Assembly: GCA_022510385.1 (NCBI GenBank)
Contig: JAFLTQ010000002.1
Span: forward strand, 124,001 to 188,000
Origin: Muribaculaceae bacterium
Lineage (GTDB): Bacteria; Bacteroidota; Bacteroidia; Bacteroidales; Muribaculaceae
Length of the DNA stretch: 64,000 bases
Reading direction: 5' to 3'
A program made the translations under genes and the position numbers. Within the stretch, counting starts at the first letter, position 1. Every line of letters starts with the position of its first letter. The notes beneath the pieces were generated by a model. The model was not told the origin of the DNA. It saw only the letters and a list, made by a program, of their open reading frames with translations, and ran no database searches. Shown here one piece after another: positions 1 through 6,858 of the stretch.

Positions 1-307
1 CGTCTTGATTGTTGGTATAGAGATTGGAATAAATGCTTGAGCCTACATGCTCATCCCGGTCGGAATAATACAAGTCTAAATATCCGTCATTGTTATAATC
101 TCCCCAGGCTGAACCCGTATACTGAGCATGATAGAAGTCTCCGGCTCCTTGATAACTGTCTCGCAACGGTTGTCCCGGCACAGGATTGCCGGCTTTGCTA
201 AACTTTACGTTATTTGTCACGGATGTTTGTCCATAAAGTTCAGATGATAAGAAACCTGTAAATAAGGGTAACGCTAAACAGGATACTCCTAAAAGAAATC
301 TTTTCAT
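1..307 (-). CDS. FG-GAP/VCBS repeat secreted protein, 5' end only
   Basis: This is the N-terminal part (about 102 codons) of a minus-strand gene that runs off the left edge. It opens with a signal peptide (MKRFLLGVSCLALPLF and on to about residue 27). The mature start is very close to the N-terminus of the protein at 28620-30599: both share FSKA-NPVP, then DSYQ-AGDFYHAQY-GSAWGDY, then a calcium-loop-like repeat DYNNDGYLDLYY. FG-GAP/VCBS repeats build beta-propellers that usually mediate adhesion or glycan binding. No enzymatic motif is visible in this part. The ATG at 305-307 is the only start in front of the signal peptide. A promoter-like box and the shared operator lie 171-224 bp upstream, which would give a long leader. 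Family assignment is firm, role is inferred. Confidence 0.85.
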   Translation of the reverse strand, partial: MKRFLLGVSCLALPLFTGFLSSELYGQTSVTNNVKFSKAGNPVPGQPLRDSYQGAGDFYHAQYTGSAWGDYNNDGYLDLYYSDRDEHVGSSIYSNLYTNNQD

Positions 308-687
308 TATAAAGCTTTTTAAATACTTGGAATCTATTATTTTTCTATAATTTTTGTGACAATTGTATCTCCTCTTTGCCGACTCATCATCAGGGTGAAA
401 CCATGCTGAAAAATCGGCATTTCCTGACCCAAATGGCATTACTCTTCAATTGTCATCAACATAAATTATCAATTATGCAAAAATATCAAACCATCAGACT
501 ATTAATTAGCCATATTGAAACCAAAAAATAACACATTAGGCTCATTAACTTCAGGATTCTATTTTGGTTGGTTTTTTAAGTCGATTTTCCTCGGTTGTAA
601 AACTGTTGTGTCAAATGATAGTAATTTCGTAACACATCTTATTCTTTATTATCATTAATTGGAAATATGAGTTATATTTGATGATTA
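308..687. other. Divergent intergenic region
   Basis: This 380 bp stretch separates the minus-strand FG-GAP gene from the plus-strand GH36 gene. It holds the operator and -7 box listed at 478-531 and, on the plus strand, a TATATTTG box at 673-680 just in front of the GH36 gene. I see no small gene or strong terminator hairpin here. The rest is AT-rich and unassigned. Confidence 0.5.
478..531 (-). promoter_or_regulatory. Operator (522-531) and -7 box (478-485) upstream of the FG-GAP gene
   Basis: On the minus strand the 10-mer TTATTTTTTG (522-531) lies 36 bp upstream of TATTTTTG (478-485), which matches the Bacteroides -7 consensus TAnnTTTG. The region around the operator is nearly identical to the one at 42640-42672 in front of the SusC/D operon, including GAGCCTA upstream and GGTTTCAAT downstream. 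Transcription would start near 472, leaving about 165 nt of leader before the ATG at 307. Confidence 0.6.
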
Positions 688-2865
688 ATGAATAAAGTAA
701 TAAGAAAAAGAATGAGAAAGAGATTTTTAATTGGATTATTAGGCGCACTTGCATTCACTTCAAATATGGATGCAGAAAACTTAATAATCATGGAGACTGA
801 TAATACGGCTTTAGTGTATGATGTGGCCGATAATAATCGACTTTACCAGCGATATTTCGGGAAGAAACTTAAAAACCGGGCAGACTATTCTCAAATTCCC
901 AACACTTCCGAAGCTCTGATCACTCACGGCATGGAGGATTATTATGAACCGGCAATCCACATAAATCATGATGACGGCAACAATTCATTATTGCTTACCT
1001 ATGTCTCCCATGAAGAGTCTCAGCTTTCCGACGGAGCCAACCTAACTGTAATCACTCTTTCGGATCCGGTCTACAACGATGAGGTGAAACTCTATATCAC
1101 CTACTACCCCGAACATGATATTTTCAAAAGCCATACAGAGATCACCAATAAAGGAAACAAGCCAATCTCACTTGAAAAATATGCGTCCTCCATGCTCCAT
1201 TTCACCAATGGTGACTATTATCTGACTCAGTTCAACGGAGATTGGGCTTCAGAGGCAAATGCAAGTGAAACTAAGCTCGAATTCGGGAAAAAACAGCTTG
1301 ACTCCAAACTCGGGTCAAGAGCCGATATGTTTTGCTCTCCATTCTTCCAGATAGGATTAGACTCTCCGGCATCTGAAAATCAGGGTGATTTACTTGTAGG
1401 CACCTTAGCATGGACCGGTAATTTCCGTTTTACATTCGAAGTAGACCATAGAGGAGAACTGAGAGTGATTTCCGGAATTAATCCCTACTTTTCTACCCGC
1501 ACCTTGAAAAAGGGAGAAACTTTCACTACTCCGGAATTCATATTTACACTTTCAGATTCCGGCAGAGGTAAAGCCAGCCGTAATTTCCACGACTGGGCTC
1601 GCGACCACCAGGTGTATAAAGGGAATGAAAACCGCTTGACTCTCCTTAACAACTGGGAGGCCACCTATTTTGACTTTGATGAAAACAAATTGATAGGCCT
1701 TATAGGGGAAGCAAAAGATTTGGGAGTAGATATGTTCCTGCTTGACGACGGATGGTTCGGGAACAAATATCCCCGCCATAGCGACACCCAGGGACTTGGC
1801 GACTGGAAGGAAACGGCTAATAAATTGCCAAACGGGATTGGCGCTCTCACTGAAGCCGCAAAGAAAAACGGAATCAAATTCGGGCTCTGGATAGAACCGG
1901 AGATGGTGAATCCAAAGAGTGAACTCTATGAGAAACATAAAGATTGGGTGATAACGCTGCCCAACCGTGATGAATATTATTTCAGAAATCAGCTTGTGCT
2001 TGATCTCAGCAATCCTCAGGTACAGGATTATGTGTTTGATATCGTAGACAATCTCATGACCAAATATCCCGATATAGCGTATTTCAAATGGGACTGCAAT
2101 TCTCCGATCACCAACATATATTCAAATTATGAAGGGAAAAATCAAGAGAATCTCTATGTGGATCATGTGAATGGATTATATAAAGTGCTTGATAGAATTC
2201 AAGAGAAATATCCCGAACTGATGATGATGATGTGTTCGGGGGGAGGAGGCCGCACCGACTATGAAGGCCTGAAATATTTCACTGAATTCTGGCCAAGCGA
2301 TAATACCGATCCGGTGGAAAGGCTTTACATACAATGGGGCTTCTCTCAGATTTTCCCGGTAAAAACACTGGCAGCCCATGTGACTACATGGAACAGACAG
2401 TCGCCCGTGAAATTCCGTACAAATGTAGCCATGATGGGGAAACTTGGCTTCGATATCAAGCTCGCCGACATGACAAAAGAGGAGGCCGAATATTGCAAGA
2501 GAGCCATCAGGAATTATAATGAATTGAAACCTATAATACTGGATGGCGACCAATATCGCCTTGTGTCGCCCTACGAGGGTCAGCATGCAGCCACCATGTA
2601 TGTCGGCAAGAATGAGGGAGATGCAGTCTTGTTCACATTTGATATATATCCAAGGTATAAGTCCGGAATTTTTAAATCTGAAGCCAATGTAAAACTTGAC
2701 GGATTAAACCCGGATAAAAAATATAAGGTGACGGAAATTGACACTAATGATGGGAAAAACCGGGAGATAGGAGAATATTCGGGTGAATATCTTATGAAGA
2801 TAGGACTACCCCTCTTCACCGGCAATCGCCTCAACAGTAGAGTATTTACAATCAATAAAGTCTAA
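688..2865 (+). CDS. GH36 alpha-galactosidase, secreted
   Basis: The enzyme hydrolyses terminal alpha-galactosides (raffinose-type sugars, galactomannan side chains or fungal glycans) in the periplasm or at the surface. The length of 725 residues is typical for GH36. After a signal peptide (IGLLGALAFTS) comes the N-terminal beta-sandwich, then the TIM barrel with LDDGWFG near residue 355. YFKWDCN carries the nucleophile Asp469 and PSDNTDP the acid/base Asp538; the 69-residue distance fits the family. A second in-frame ATG at 712 (MRKRFLIG) would give a normal-length signal peptide and a leader of about 25 nt after the -7-like box at 673-680, so 712 may be the true start. The gene is followed 25 bp later by a GH43-like gene, so the two form an operon. 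The shared operator is not seen in front of it. Confidence 0.9.
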   Translation: MNKVIRKRMRKRFLIGLLGALAFTSNMDAENLIIMETDNTALVYDVADNNRLYQRYFGKKLKNRADYSQIPNTSEALITHGMEDYYEPAIHINHDDGNNSLLLTYVSHEESQLSDGANLTVITLSDPVYNDEVKLYITYYPEHDIFKSHTEITNKGNKPISLEKYASSMLHFTNGDYYLTQFNGDWASEANASETKLEFGKKQLDSKLGSRADMFCSPFFQIGLDSPASENQGDLLVGTLAWTGNFRFTFEVDHRGELRVISGINPYFSTRTLKKGETFTTPEFIFTLSDSGRGKASRNFHDWARDHQVYKGNENRLTLLNNWEATYFDFDENKLIGLIGEAKDLGVDMFLLDDGWFGNKYPRHSDTQGLGDWKETANKLPNGIGALTEAAKKNGIKFGLWIEPEMVNPKSELYEKHKDWVITLPNRDEYYFRNQLVLDLSNPQVQDYVFDIVDNLMTKYPDIAYFKWDCNSPITNIYSNYEGKNQENLYVDHVNGLYKVLDRIQEKYPELMMMMCSGGGGRTDYEGLKYFTEFWPSDNTDPVERLYIQWGFSQIFPVKTLAAHVTTWNRQSPVKFRTNVAMMGKLGFDIKLADMTKEEAEYCKRAIRNYNELKPIILDGDQYRLVSPYEGQHAATMYVGKNEGDAVLFTFDIYPRYKSGIFKSEANVKLDGLNPDKKYKVTEIDTNDGKNREIGEYSGEYLMKIGLPLFTGNRLNSRVFTINKV

Positions 2866-2890
2866 GGGCTCTAAAAACTTTTTTAAAGTT

Positions 2891-3856
2891 ATGAAAAAAT
2901 CAATTCTATTGTTTATCCTGTTGTTTACAATAGGTCTGCCCCGGCTGGCCCAAGCTGCCGAACAAAACGACAGTATCTATCTGATGGCTTATTTCAAAGG
3001 TCCTTCCCAACATCTCTTTTATGCTCTAAGTGAAGACGGGCTACATTGGGAAGAGGCAAACGGAGGGGAACCGATTTTCTGTGCCTACGATGAAAGGATA
3101 TGGATGAGAGATCCTTTTCTGCAACGCGTAGACAAGGATGGCAAAACCACTTTTCATTTGGTGCATACATGGGGATGGGATAACCCCGCAATTTTCCATT
3201 GGGAATCAGATAATCTTGTTGACTGGAAGAGTGTTGACGGAGGAAGAGACACCGACTCCGGCAAAATCTATGTGATGGACGGTAAGGATGGGAGACCGGC
3301 TTCCCCTAATGCATGGGCACCGGAATTCACTTATGTGCCGGAAGAGGACACATACTATGTATATTGGTCGTCACGCGTAGATAATCGGCAGCTCCACTAT
3401 GTGACGTCCACTAAAGATTGGATAAGCTTCACAACGCCTCAGGTGCTTTTTGATCCCGGGATTACTGCGATAGACCTTACAGTGGTGCCTCACAATGGTA
3501 AGTATTACGGTTTTTACAAAGATGAGAGAAACGGAAGAAAGACTATTCTGAGGGCAATCACCACATCCTTGAATCCCGAAGTTGATACTTTTAAAGGAGT
3601 GGAGGAAGTGTTTCCCTCAGATTTTAATGTTGAAGTGGAGGGTCCCTCAGTTTTTGCCAAGTTAGATGGTTCTGGATGGATTGGATATGTAGATGAATTT
3701 AATGGCGATAAAGGGTTGATTTTTGCAGAATGTGATGATTTGGAGCAACCATGGAAAATAATTCCGAAAGATATGATAAAGAATGTTCCGGATGTGAAAC
3801 ACGGATCTGTAATCAAGATATCACGAAAAGAGGCTGCAGCTTTGGGTCGTAAATAA
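2891..3856 (+). CDS. GH43-like five-bladed beta-propeller glycosidase, secreted
   Basis: This 321-residue protein has a clear signal peptide (LLFILLFTIGLPRLAQA). Its motifs fit GH43-type arabinosidase-like propellers: WMRDPFL (Asp74, candidate base), NAWAPEF, an Asp in IDLTVV (Asp195, candidate pKa modulator) and VEGPSV (Glu250, candidate acid). It is short for GH43, with no C-terminal beta-sandwich. The canonical N-terminal ADP motif is absent and RDPF seems to take its place, as in the branch close to GH117-like enzymes. The substrate cannot be read from the sequence; furanosides or galactosides are likely. It is coupled to the GH36 gene (25 bp gap), so the pair may trim the same side chain. 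A palindrome followed by a T-rich run ends the unit. Confidence 0.8.
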   Translation: MKKSILLFILLFTIGLPRLAQAAEQNDSIYLMAYFKGPSQHLFYALSEDGLHWEEANGGEPIFCAYDERIWMRDPFLQRVDKDGKTTFHLVHTWGWDNPAIFHWESDNLVDWKSVDGGRDTDSGKIYVMDGKDGRPASPNAWAPEFTYVPEEDTYYVYWSSRVDNRQLHYVTSTKDWISFTTPQVLFDPGITAIDLTVVPHNGKYYGFYKDERNGRKTILRAITTSLNPEVDTFKGVEEVFPSDFNVEVEGPSVFAKLDGSGWIGYVDEFNGDKGLIFAECDDLEQPWKIIPKDMIKNVPDVKHGSVIKISRKEAAALGRK

Positions 3857-3888
3857 TCAGGTTCAGTCGCTTCGCGACTGCAATGGGT

Positions 3889-3916
3889 GGGACTTTTCCA
3901 AAAGTCCCATTATTTT
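3889..3916 (+). terminator. Hairpin terminator of the GH36-GH43 unit
   Basis: GGGACTTTT and AAAAGTCCC form a 9-bp stem with a 2-nt loop, followed by ATTATTTTA. It lies 33 bp after the stop at 3856. The same element recurs at 14620-14658, also downstream of a plus-strand gene. Confidence 0.5.
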
Positions 3917-4063
3917 ATAGTCGCGTAGCGACTGCACATCGTAACCGCTCAGTCCCCTGAGCGGTCAACATATCATCGGCTTTTGGTCATTTTCTACCGC
4001 CCGGGGGACCGGGCAGCTACCGGTGCTTGGTCGGTCAAAACGGGCAGGATTTTTCCAAAATCC

Positions 4064-4102
4064 TTTTTTGCGCGGCGGACGCGACAGGTCGCGTCCCTAC
4101 GG
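4064..4102 (+). repeat. REP-like palindromic element, copy 1
   Basis: The core is GGACGCGAC-ag-GTCGCGTCC (4077-4096), preceded by TTTTTTGCGCGG and followed by CTACGG. The same element of about 39 bp occurs in reverse orientation at 9174-9212, and its core again at 9311-9334. Confidence 0.8.
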
Positions 4103-4111
4103 CGAGAGATT

Positions 4112-4141
4112 GAAAAAGCTCCGCTTTTGTGCGGAGCTTTC
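4112..4141 (-). terminator. Intrinsic terminator of the 4174-6594 gene
   Basis: On the minus strand AAAGCTCCGC-acaaaa-GCGGAGCTTT forms a 10-bp stem followed by TTTTTC. It sits about 33 bp after the stop codon of the minus-strand gene at 4174, which is a classic terminator arrangement. Confidence 0.75.
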
Positions 4142-4173
4142 CCAACAAATCTAAATATGGACAGATAATCTAC

Positions 4174-6594
4174 TTATTTTACTATTACTTTAGAAGCTTT
4201 GCCGTCCACTACCATGATTACTATCTGACCCGGAGCAGGATTGCTTATCTCATTACCGGTGAGGTTGAAGAAACGAGCATTGCCGCTGATTTCTAGGCTG
4301 TCGATCGCAGATGTATCGTCGTCGTCTTTCGGTTCTTCAACTTCTTCACCACCCTGTTCTTCATCTTCTCCACCTCCTACTTCCTCTTTCTCGATGACAA
4401 CAGTTTCCTCAATTTCAGCGTTGATGTTTTCAGTGCCTACGAGGATGAAGCCGGCCGGGATAGTGACAGTGTATTCACCAACAGGGTAACCTTCGAGCTC
4501 TACAGTCAAGACTCCTTCCAAGGCACTTACCTTCGGTTCGAGATCCTCAATATCAAGTTCCTCATCATCAGTCACAACAGAGATAACGAGATCTTCATCG
4601 TTAGCGAGTTGGATGTCAACGTCGAAAGCTACGGTGAAACCGTTTTCGATTTCCCTAACCTCTCCATCAACTTCAGTTCTTGCGATTTTAATGGTTTGGT
4701 CTTTTACAGCTGCATTGATAAAATCTTCACCTACGTTAACGAAGCCGGCCGGTATAGTGACAGTGTATTCACCCACAGGATAGTCTACGAGTTCAACGGT
4801 GAGAACATTGTCTTTAGGAGTAACTTTAGGAGTTAAATTCGTAACATCAACGTCAGCGGGAGCTGTAACGGTTATAACAGCCTCTTCGTCTTCAGTGAGG
4901 TCGATATCTTCGTCGAAAGTAACTGTGAAACCATTTTCAATTTCATCGATAGTGCCTTCTACTTCCTCTTTTACTTTCGGTTCAAAATATAGAGCATGAA
5001 GATTTGCACCATCTTTTCTGTTCAATACAATATAAAGTTTGTGTTTGCCGAATAGAATTGTTGGATCTGCAAGTAAACCACGAGAACCTAATACATTACC
5101 CCATCCACTTGTTTCTTGAACTGGGATTTGAGCAATAGGAGTTTCAGAATTCCATTCCTCCTCACGATCCCACTCCACTGATCCATAGTTTTCAAGGTCG
5201 ATATAAATTTTATAGTTAGAATCTTCAGAGTTAATATATTCGTCATTACCTGTAGCATATTTAGCAACTATGCTTCTAAATTCTATGTTCCCGAAATCAA
5301 GTTCTTCACCTTTATCATCGGTGATTCGAAGTATTGTTCCCTTATTAGTATATCCTACATTACCGGCACTTTCCCATTGACCTGTTTTTAGGATTGTGCA
5401 CATCCATTTATCATTGAAAATCTTGGATTCTGCATCGACTCCATCAGTTCTATTATTACCATCTTTAATTATAAAATCTAAAGTAATCAGGCCTTCATTT
5501 GTAATTGGATCTACATTAGATGGGAATAGATAATCATCAGGGAACTGAGTTACAGGATATAGATTGCCTTCATAAAAACTAACATTCATAATATTATTAC
5601 CTCCATCATTTCCCCATTTAAGGATGACATCATGCTCACCACTTACTTCTCTTTCCAGGTTACAAACCAATGGGATATAAGGCTGCCCATTCCATGCCTC
5701 CATACCATACCATATACACCCGATTCTGTTGCCATCAGTTACTTCGTCTATATAAATTTCGAGTTGTCTCTTTAATCTAACCTTAGCATCATAATCAGAA
5801 AGTTTAGCTTCTAATAAAATTTGGTTATATTTATTTGAGCCAAAATCAACTTTGGATTTAGATTTCATCTCAAGATTATTTCCAGTCCAACCGATAGAAC
5901 CATCGGAATCAATTTTTCCGGAATCATCTCCATTGCCTCCTCCGGATCTTGCAAATTCCTTACCTTCAATAACTACAAATTTATCCTGGTACTTATCTTT
6001 ATTTTCGTAAGGCCAAAGAATGCGTTTACCATTATCGCCATCGTTTATATATATATTATCGTATGGTTTAGTATAAGAAGAGCTGTTATAATAATCGCTT
6101 TCTGTATAAGCTTCTTCTACAAATCCTACTCCAAAGAGGTTTCCTGATCCGTTTTCAAATGATAGATATACATGTTGAACACCTGTTGGCGCTTCTGAAT
6201 AATTATCTACATTTTTACCAAAGTTCTGTCCAAACCTTCGTGGTAAATAGTATGTATAAAATTCTTTAATTGGTATTTTAACAAATGCCTCAGAGCTGCT
6301 ATAGTCACTTCCGGCGCTTAAAACCACATAACCGTCAGTTTGCCAACCATTTGCGAGATCTACAAATGCACCTTTGAATTCGTTGGCGGAAAAGTCAACT
6401 TCGCCCAGATCAAGAACCAAACCATCTATATTTCCCAAAAGATCATTTAATTCATCATATTTTGCGTTTCCTTCAGCGAACTGAAGGTTATTGTTATGAT
6501 GGTCGATTTTGATATAAACATCCTCGGCCGAGATGGTTGGGGAAGCGAAAGCAAGCGCCGCCAAACCACAGAAAAATGTAACAACTTTTTTCAT
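4174..6594 (-). CDS. CBM6-like multi-module secreted protein with two Ig-like domains
   Basis: This is an 806-residue non-enzymatic protein with a signal peptide (VVTFFCGLAALAFASPTISA). Residues about 25-545 hold three beta-sandwich modules like CBM6; the first and third end in the CBM6-type pattern (HKLYIVL then GANLHALYFEP in the third). Two near-identical Ig-like repeats follow (about 548-640 and 641-740), each running from IENGFTV to YPVGEYTVTIPAGF. An acidic linker (about 740-763) leads to a C-terminal tail, RFFNLTGNEISNP to KASKVIVK, which looks like a T9SS or surface-sorting signal. The likely role is glycan binding at or outside the cell surface. No catalytic motif is visible. It is a paralogue of 6859-8916 and 21668-23575; only this copy has the second Ig-like repeat. 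It has its own operator-promoter at 6645-6697. Confidence 0.8.
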   Translation of the reverse strand: MKKVVTFFCGLAALAFASPTISAEDVYIKIDHHNNNLQFAEGNAKYDELNDLLGNIDGLVLDLGEVDFSANEFKGAFVDLANGWQTDGYVVLSAGSDYSSSEAFVKIPIKEFYTYYLPRRFGQNFGKNVDNYSEAPTGVQHVYLSFENGSGNLFGVGFVEEAYTESDYYNSSSYTKPYDNIYINDGDNGKRILWPYENKDKYQDKFVVIEGKEFARSGGGNGDDSGKIDSDGSIGWTGNNLEMKSKSKVDFGSNKYNQILLEAKLSDYDAKVRLKRQLEIYIDEVTDGNRIGCIWYGMEAWNGQPYIPLVCNLEREVSGEHDVILKWGNDGGNNIMNVSFYEGNLYPVTQFPDDYLFPSNVDPITNEGLITLDFIIKDGNNRTDGVDAESKIFNDKWMCTILKTGQWESAGNVGYTNKGTILRITDDKGEELDFGNIEFRSIVAKYATGNDEYINSEDSNYKIYIDLENYGSVEWDREEEWNSETPIAQIPVQETSGWGNVLGSRGLLADPTILFGKHKLYIVLNRKDGANLHALYFEPKVKEEVEGTIDEIENGFTVTFDEDIDLTEDEEAVITVTAPADVDVTNLTPKVTPKDNVLTVELVDYPVGEYTVTIPAGFVNVGEDFINAAVKDQTIKIARTEVDGEVREIENGFTVAFDVDIQLANDEDLVISVVTDDEELDIEDLEPKVSALEGVLTVELEGYPVGEYTVTIPAGFILVGTENINAEIEETVVIEKEEVGGGEDEEQGGEEVEEPKDDDDTSAIDSLEISGNARFFNLTGNEISNPAPGQIVIMVVDGKASKVIVK

Positions 6595-6644
6595 AGCGTT
6601 AGTTTTATATGTTAATAATAGAATAATTACAAATTGGTGATTCG

Positions 6645-6697
6645 CTAAATTATAAATCTTATCTCGTTAATTGTATCACATGTAAATCAATAAATAA
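6645..6697 (-). promoter_or_regulatory. Operator (6688-6697) and -7-like box (6645-6652) of the 4174-6594 gene
   Basis: The plus strand reads CTAAATTA at 6645-6652 (one mismatch to the reverse -7 box) and exactly CAATAAATAA at 6688-6697, 35 bp further. GTATCAC at 6673-6679 supplies the second half of the element, 20 bp from the -7 box. Spacing is the same as at 8952-9004. Confidence 0.6.
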
Positions 6698-6724
6698 AAG
6701 ATATTTATTAGCTCTGAGAATAAG

Positions 6725-6765
6725 ATATTGCGACGTGTCACAAAATTGTTCATTTGTCGCAATAT
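6725..6765. repeat. Inverted repeat ATATTGCGAC / GTCGCAATAT
   Basis: Two perfect 10-bp arms (6725-6734 and 6756-6765) flank a 21-bp spacer. It lies between the promoter of the 4174-6594 gene and the terminator of the 6859-8916 gene. It could be a protein-binding site; TTGCGACAA also appears at 35870-35878 in the HTCS/GH2 divergent region. The long loop makes a terminator unlikely. Confidence 0.45.
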
Positions 6766-6771
6766 ATATAA

Positions 6772-6805
6772 AGAGAGGAGATTGGCTAAATGCCTTTCTC
6801 CTCTC
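6772..6805 (-). terminator. Intrinsic terminator of the 6859-8916 gene
   Basis: GAGAGGAGA and TCTCCTCTC form a 9-bp stem with an inner GGC/GCC pairing. On the minus strand the hairpin is followed by TTTATATATATT. It lies about 55 bp after the stop at 6859. Confidence 0.7.
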
Positions 6806-6858
6806 CGGAAATTATAAGTAAAACAAAAATTTTCTTGGTAATCTAATATCCTGTTGGA

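Larger units (their letters stand above)
3857..4173. repeat. GC-rich intergenic mosaic of palindromes
   Basis: This non-coding stretch separates two convergent units and is packed with perfect short hairpins. They are CAGTCGC-ttc-GCGACTG at 3864-3880, GGGACTTTT-cc-AAAAGTCCC at 3889-3908, AGTCGC-gta-GCGACT at 3919-3933, ACCGCTCA-gtcccc-TGAGCGGT at 3944-3965, GGACGCGAC-ag-GTCGCGTCC at 4077-4096 and AAAGCTCCGC-ttttgt-GCGGAGCTTT at 4115-4140. Two of them recur elsewhere in the window. The composition differs sharply from the AT-rich intergenic DNA around it. It resembles a cluster of REP-like elements; no protein is supported. Confidence 0.75.

Noticed and set aside
673-680. TATATTTG box in front of the GH36 gene as a member of the operator regulon
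   Set aside because: The box is a perfect -7 match, but the sequence 35-36 bp upstream (GTAACACAT region) is unlike the operator; only a weak TTATTCTTTA 24 bp upstream is present.
3983-4168. Plus-strand open frame of 61 codons in the palindrome mosaic
   Set aside because: It consists of palindromes and a terminator hairpin, has no promoter, and shows no protein-like composition.
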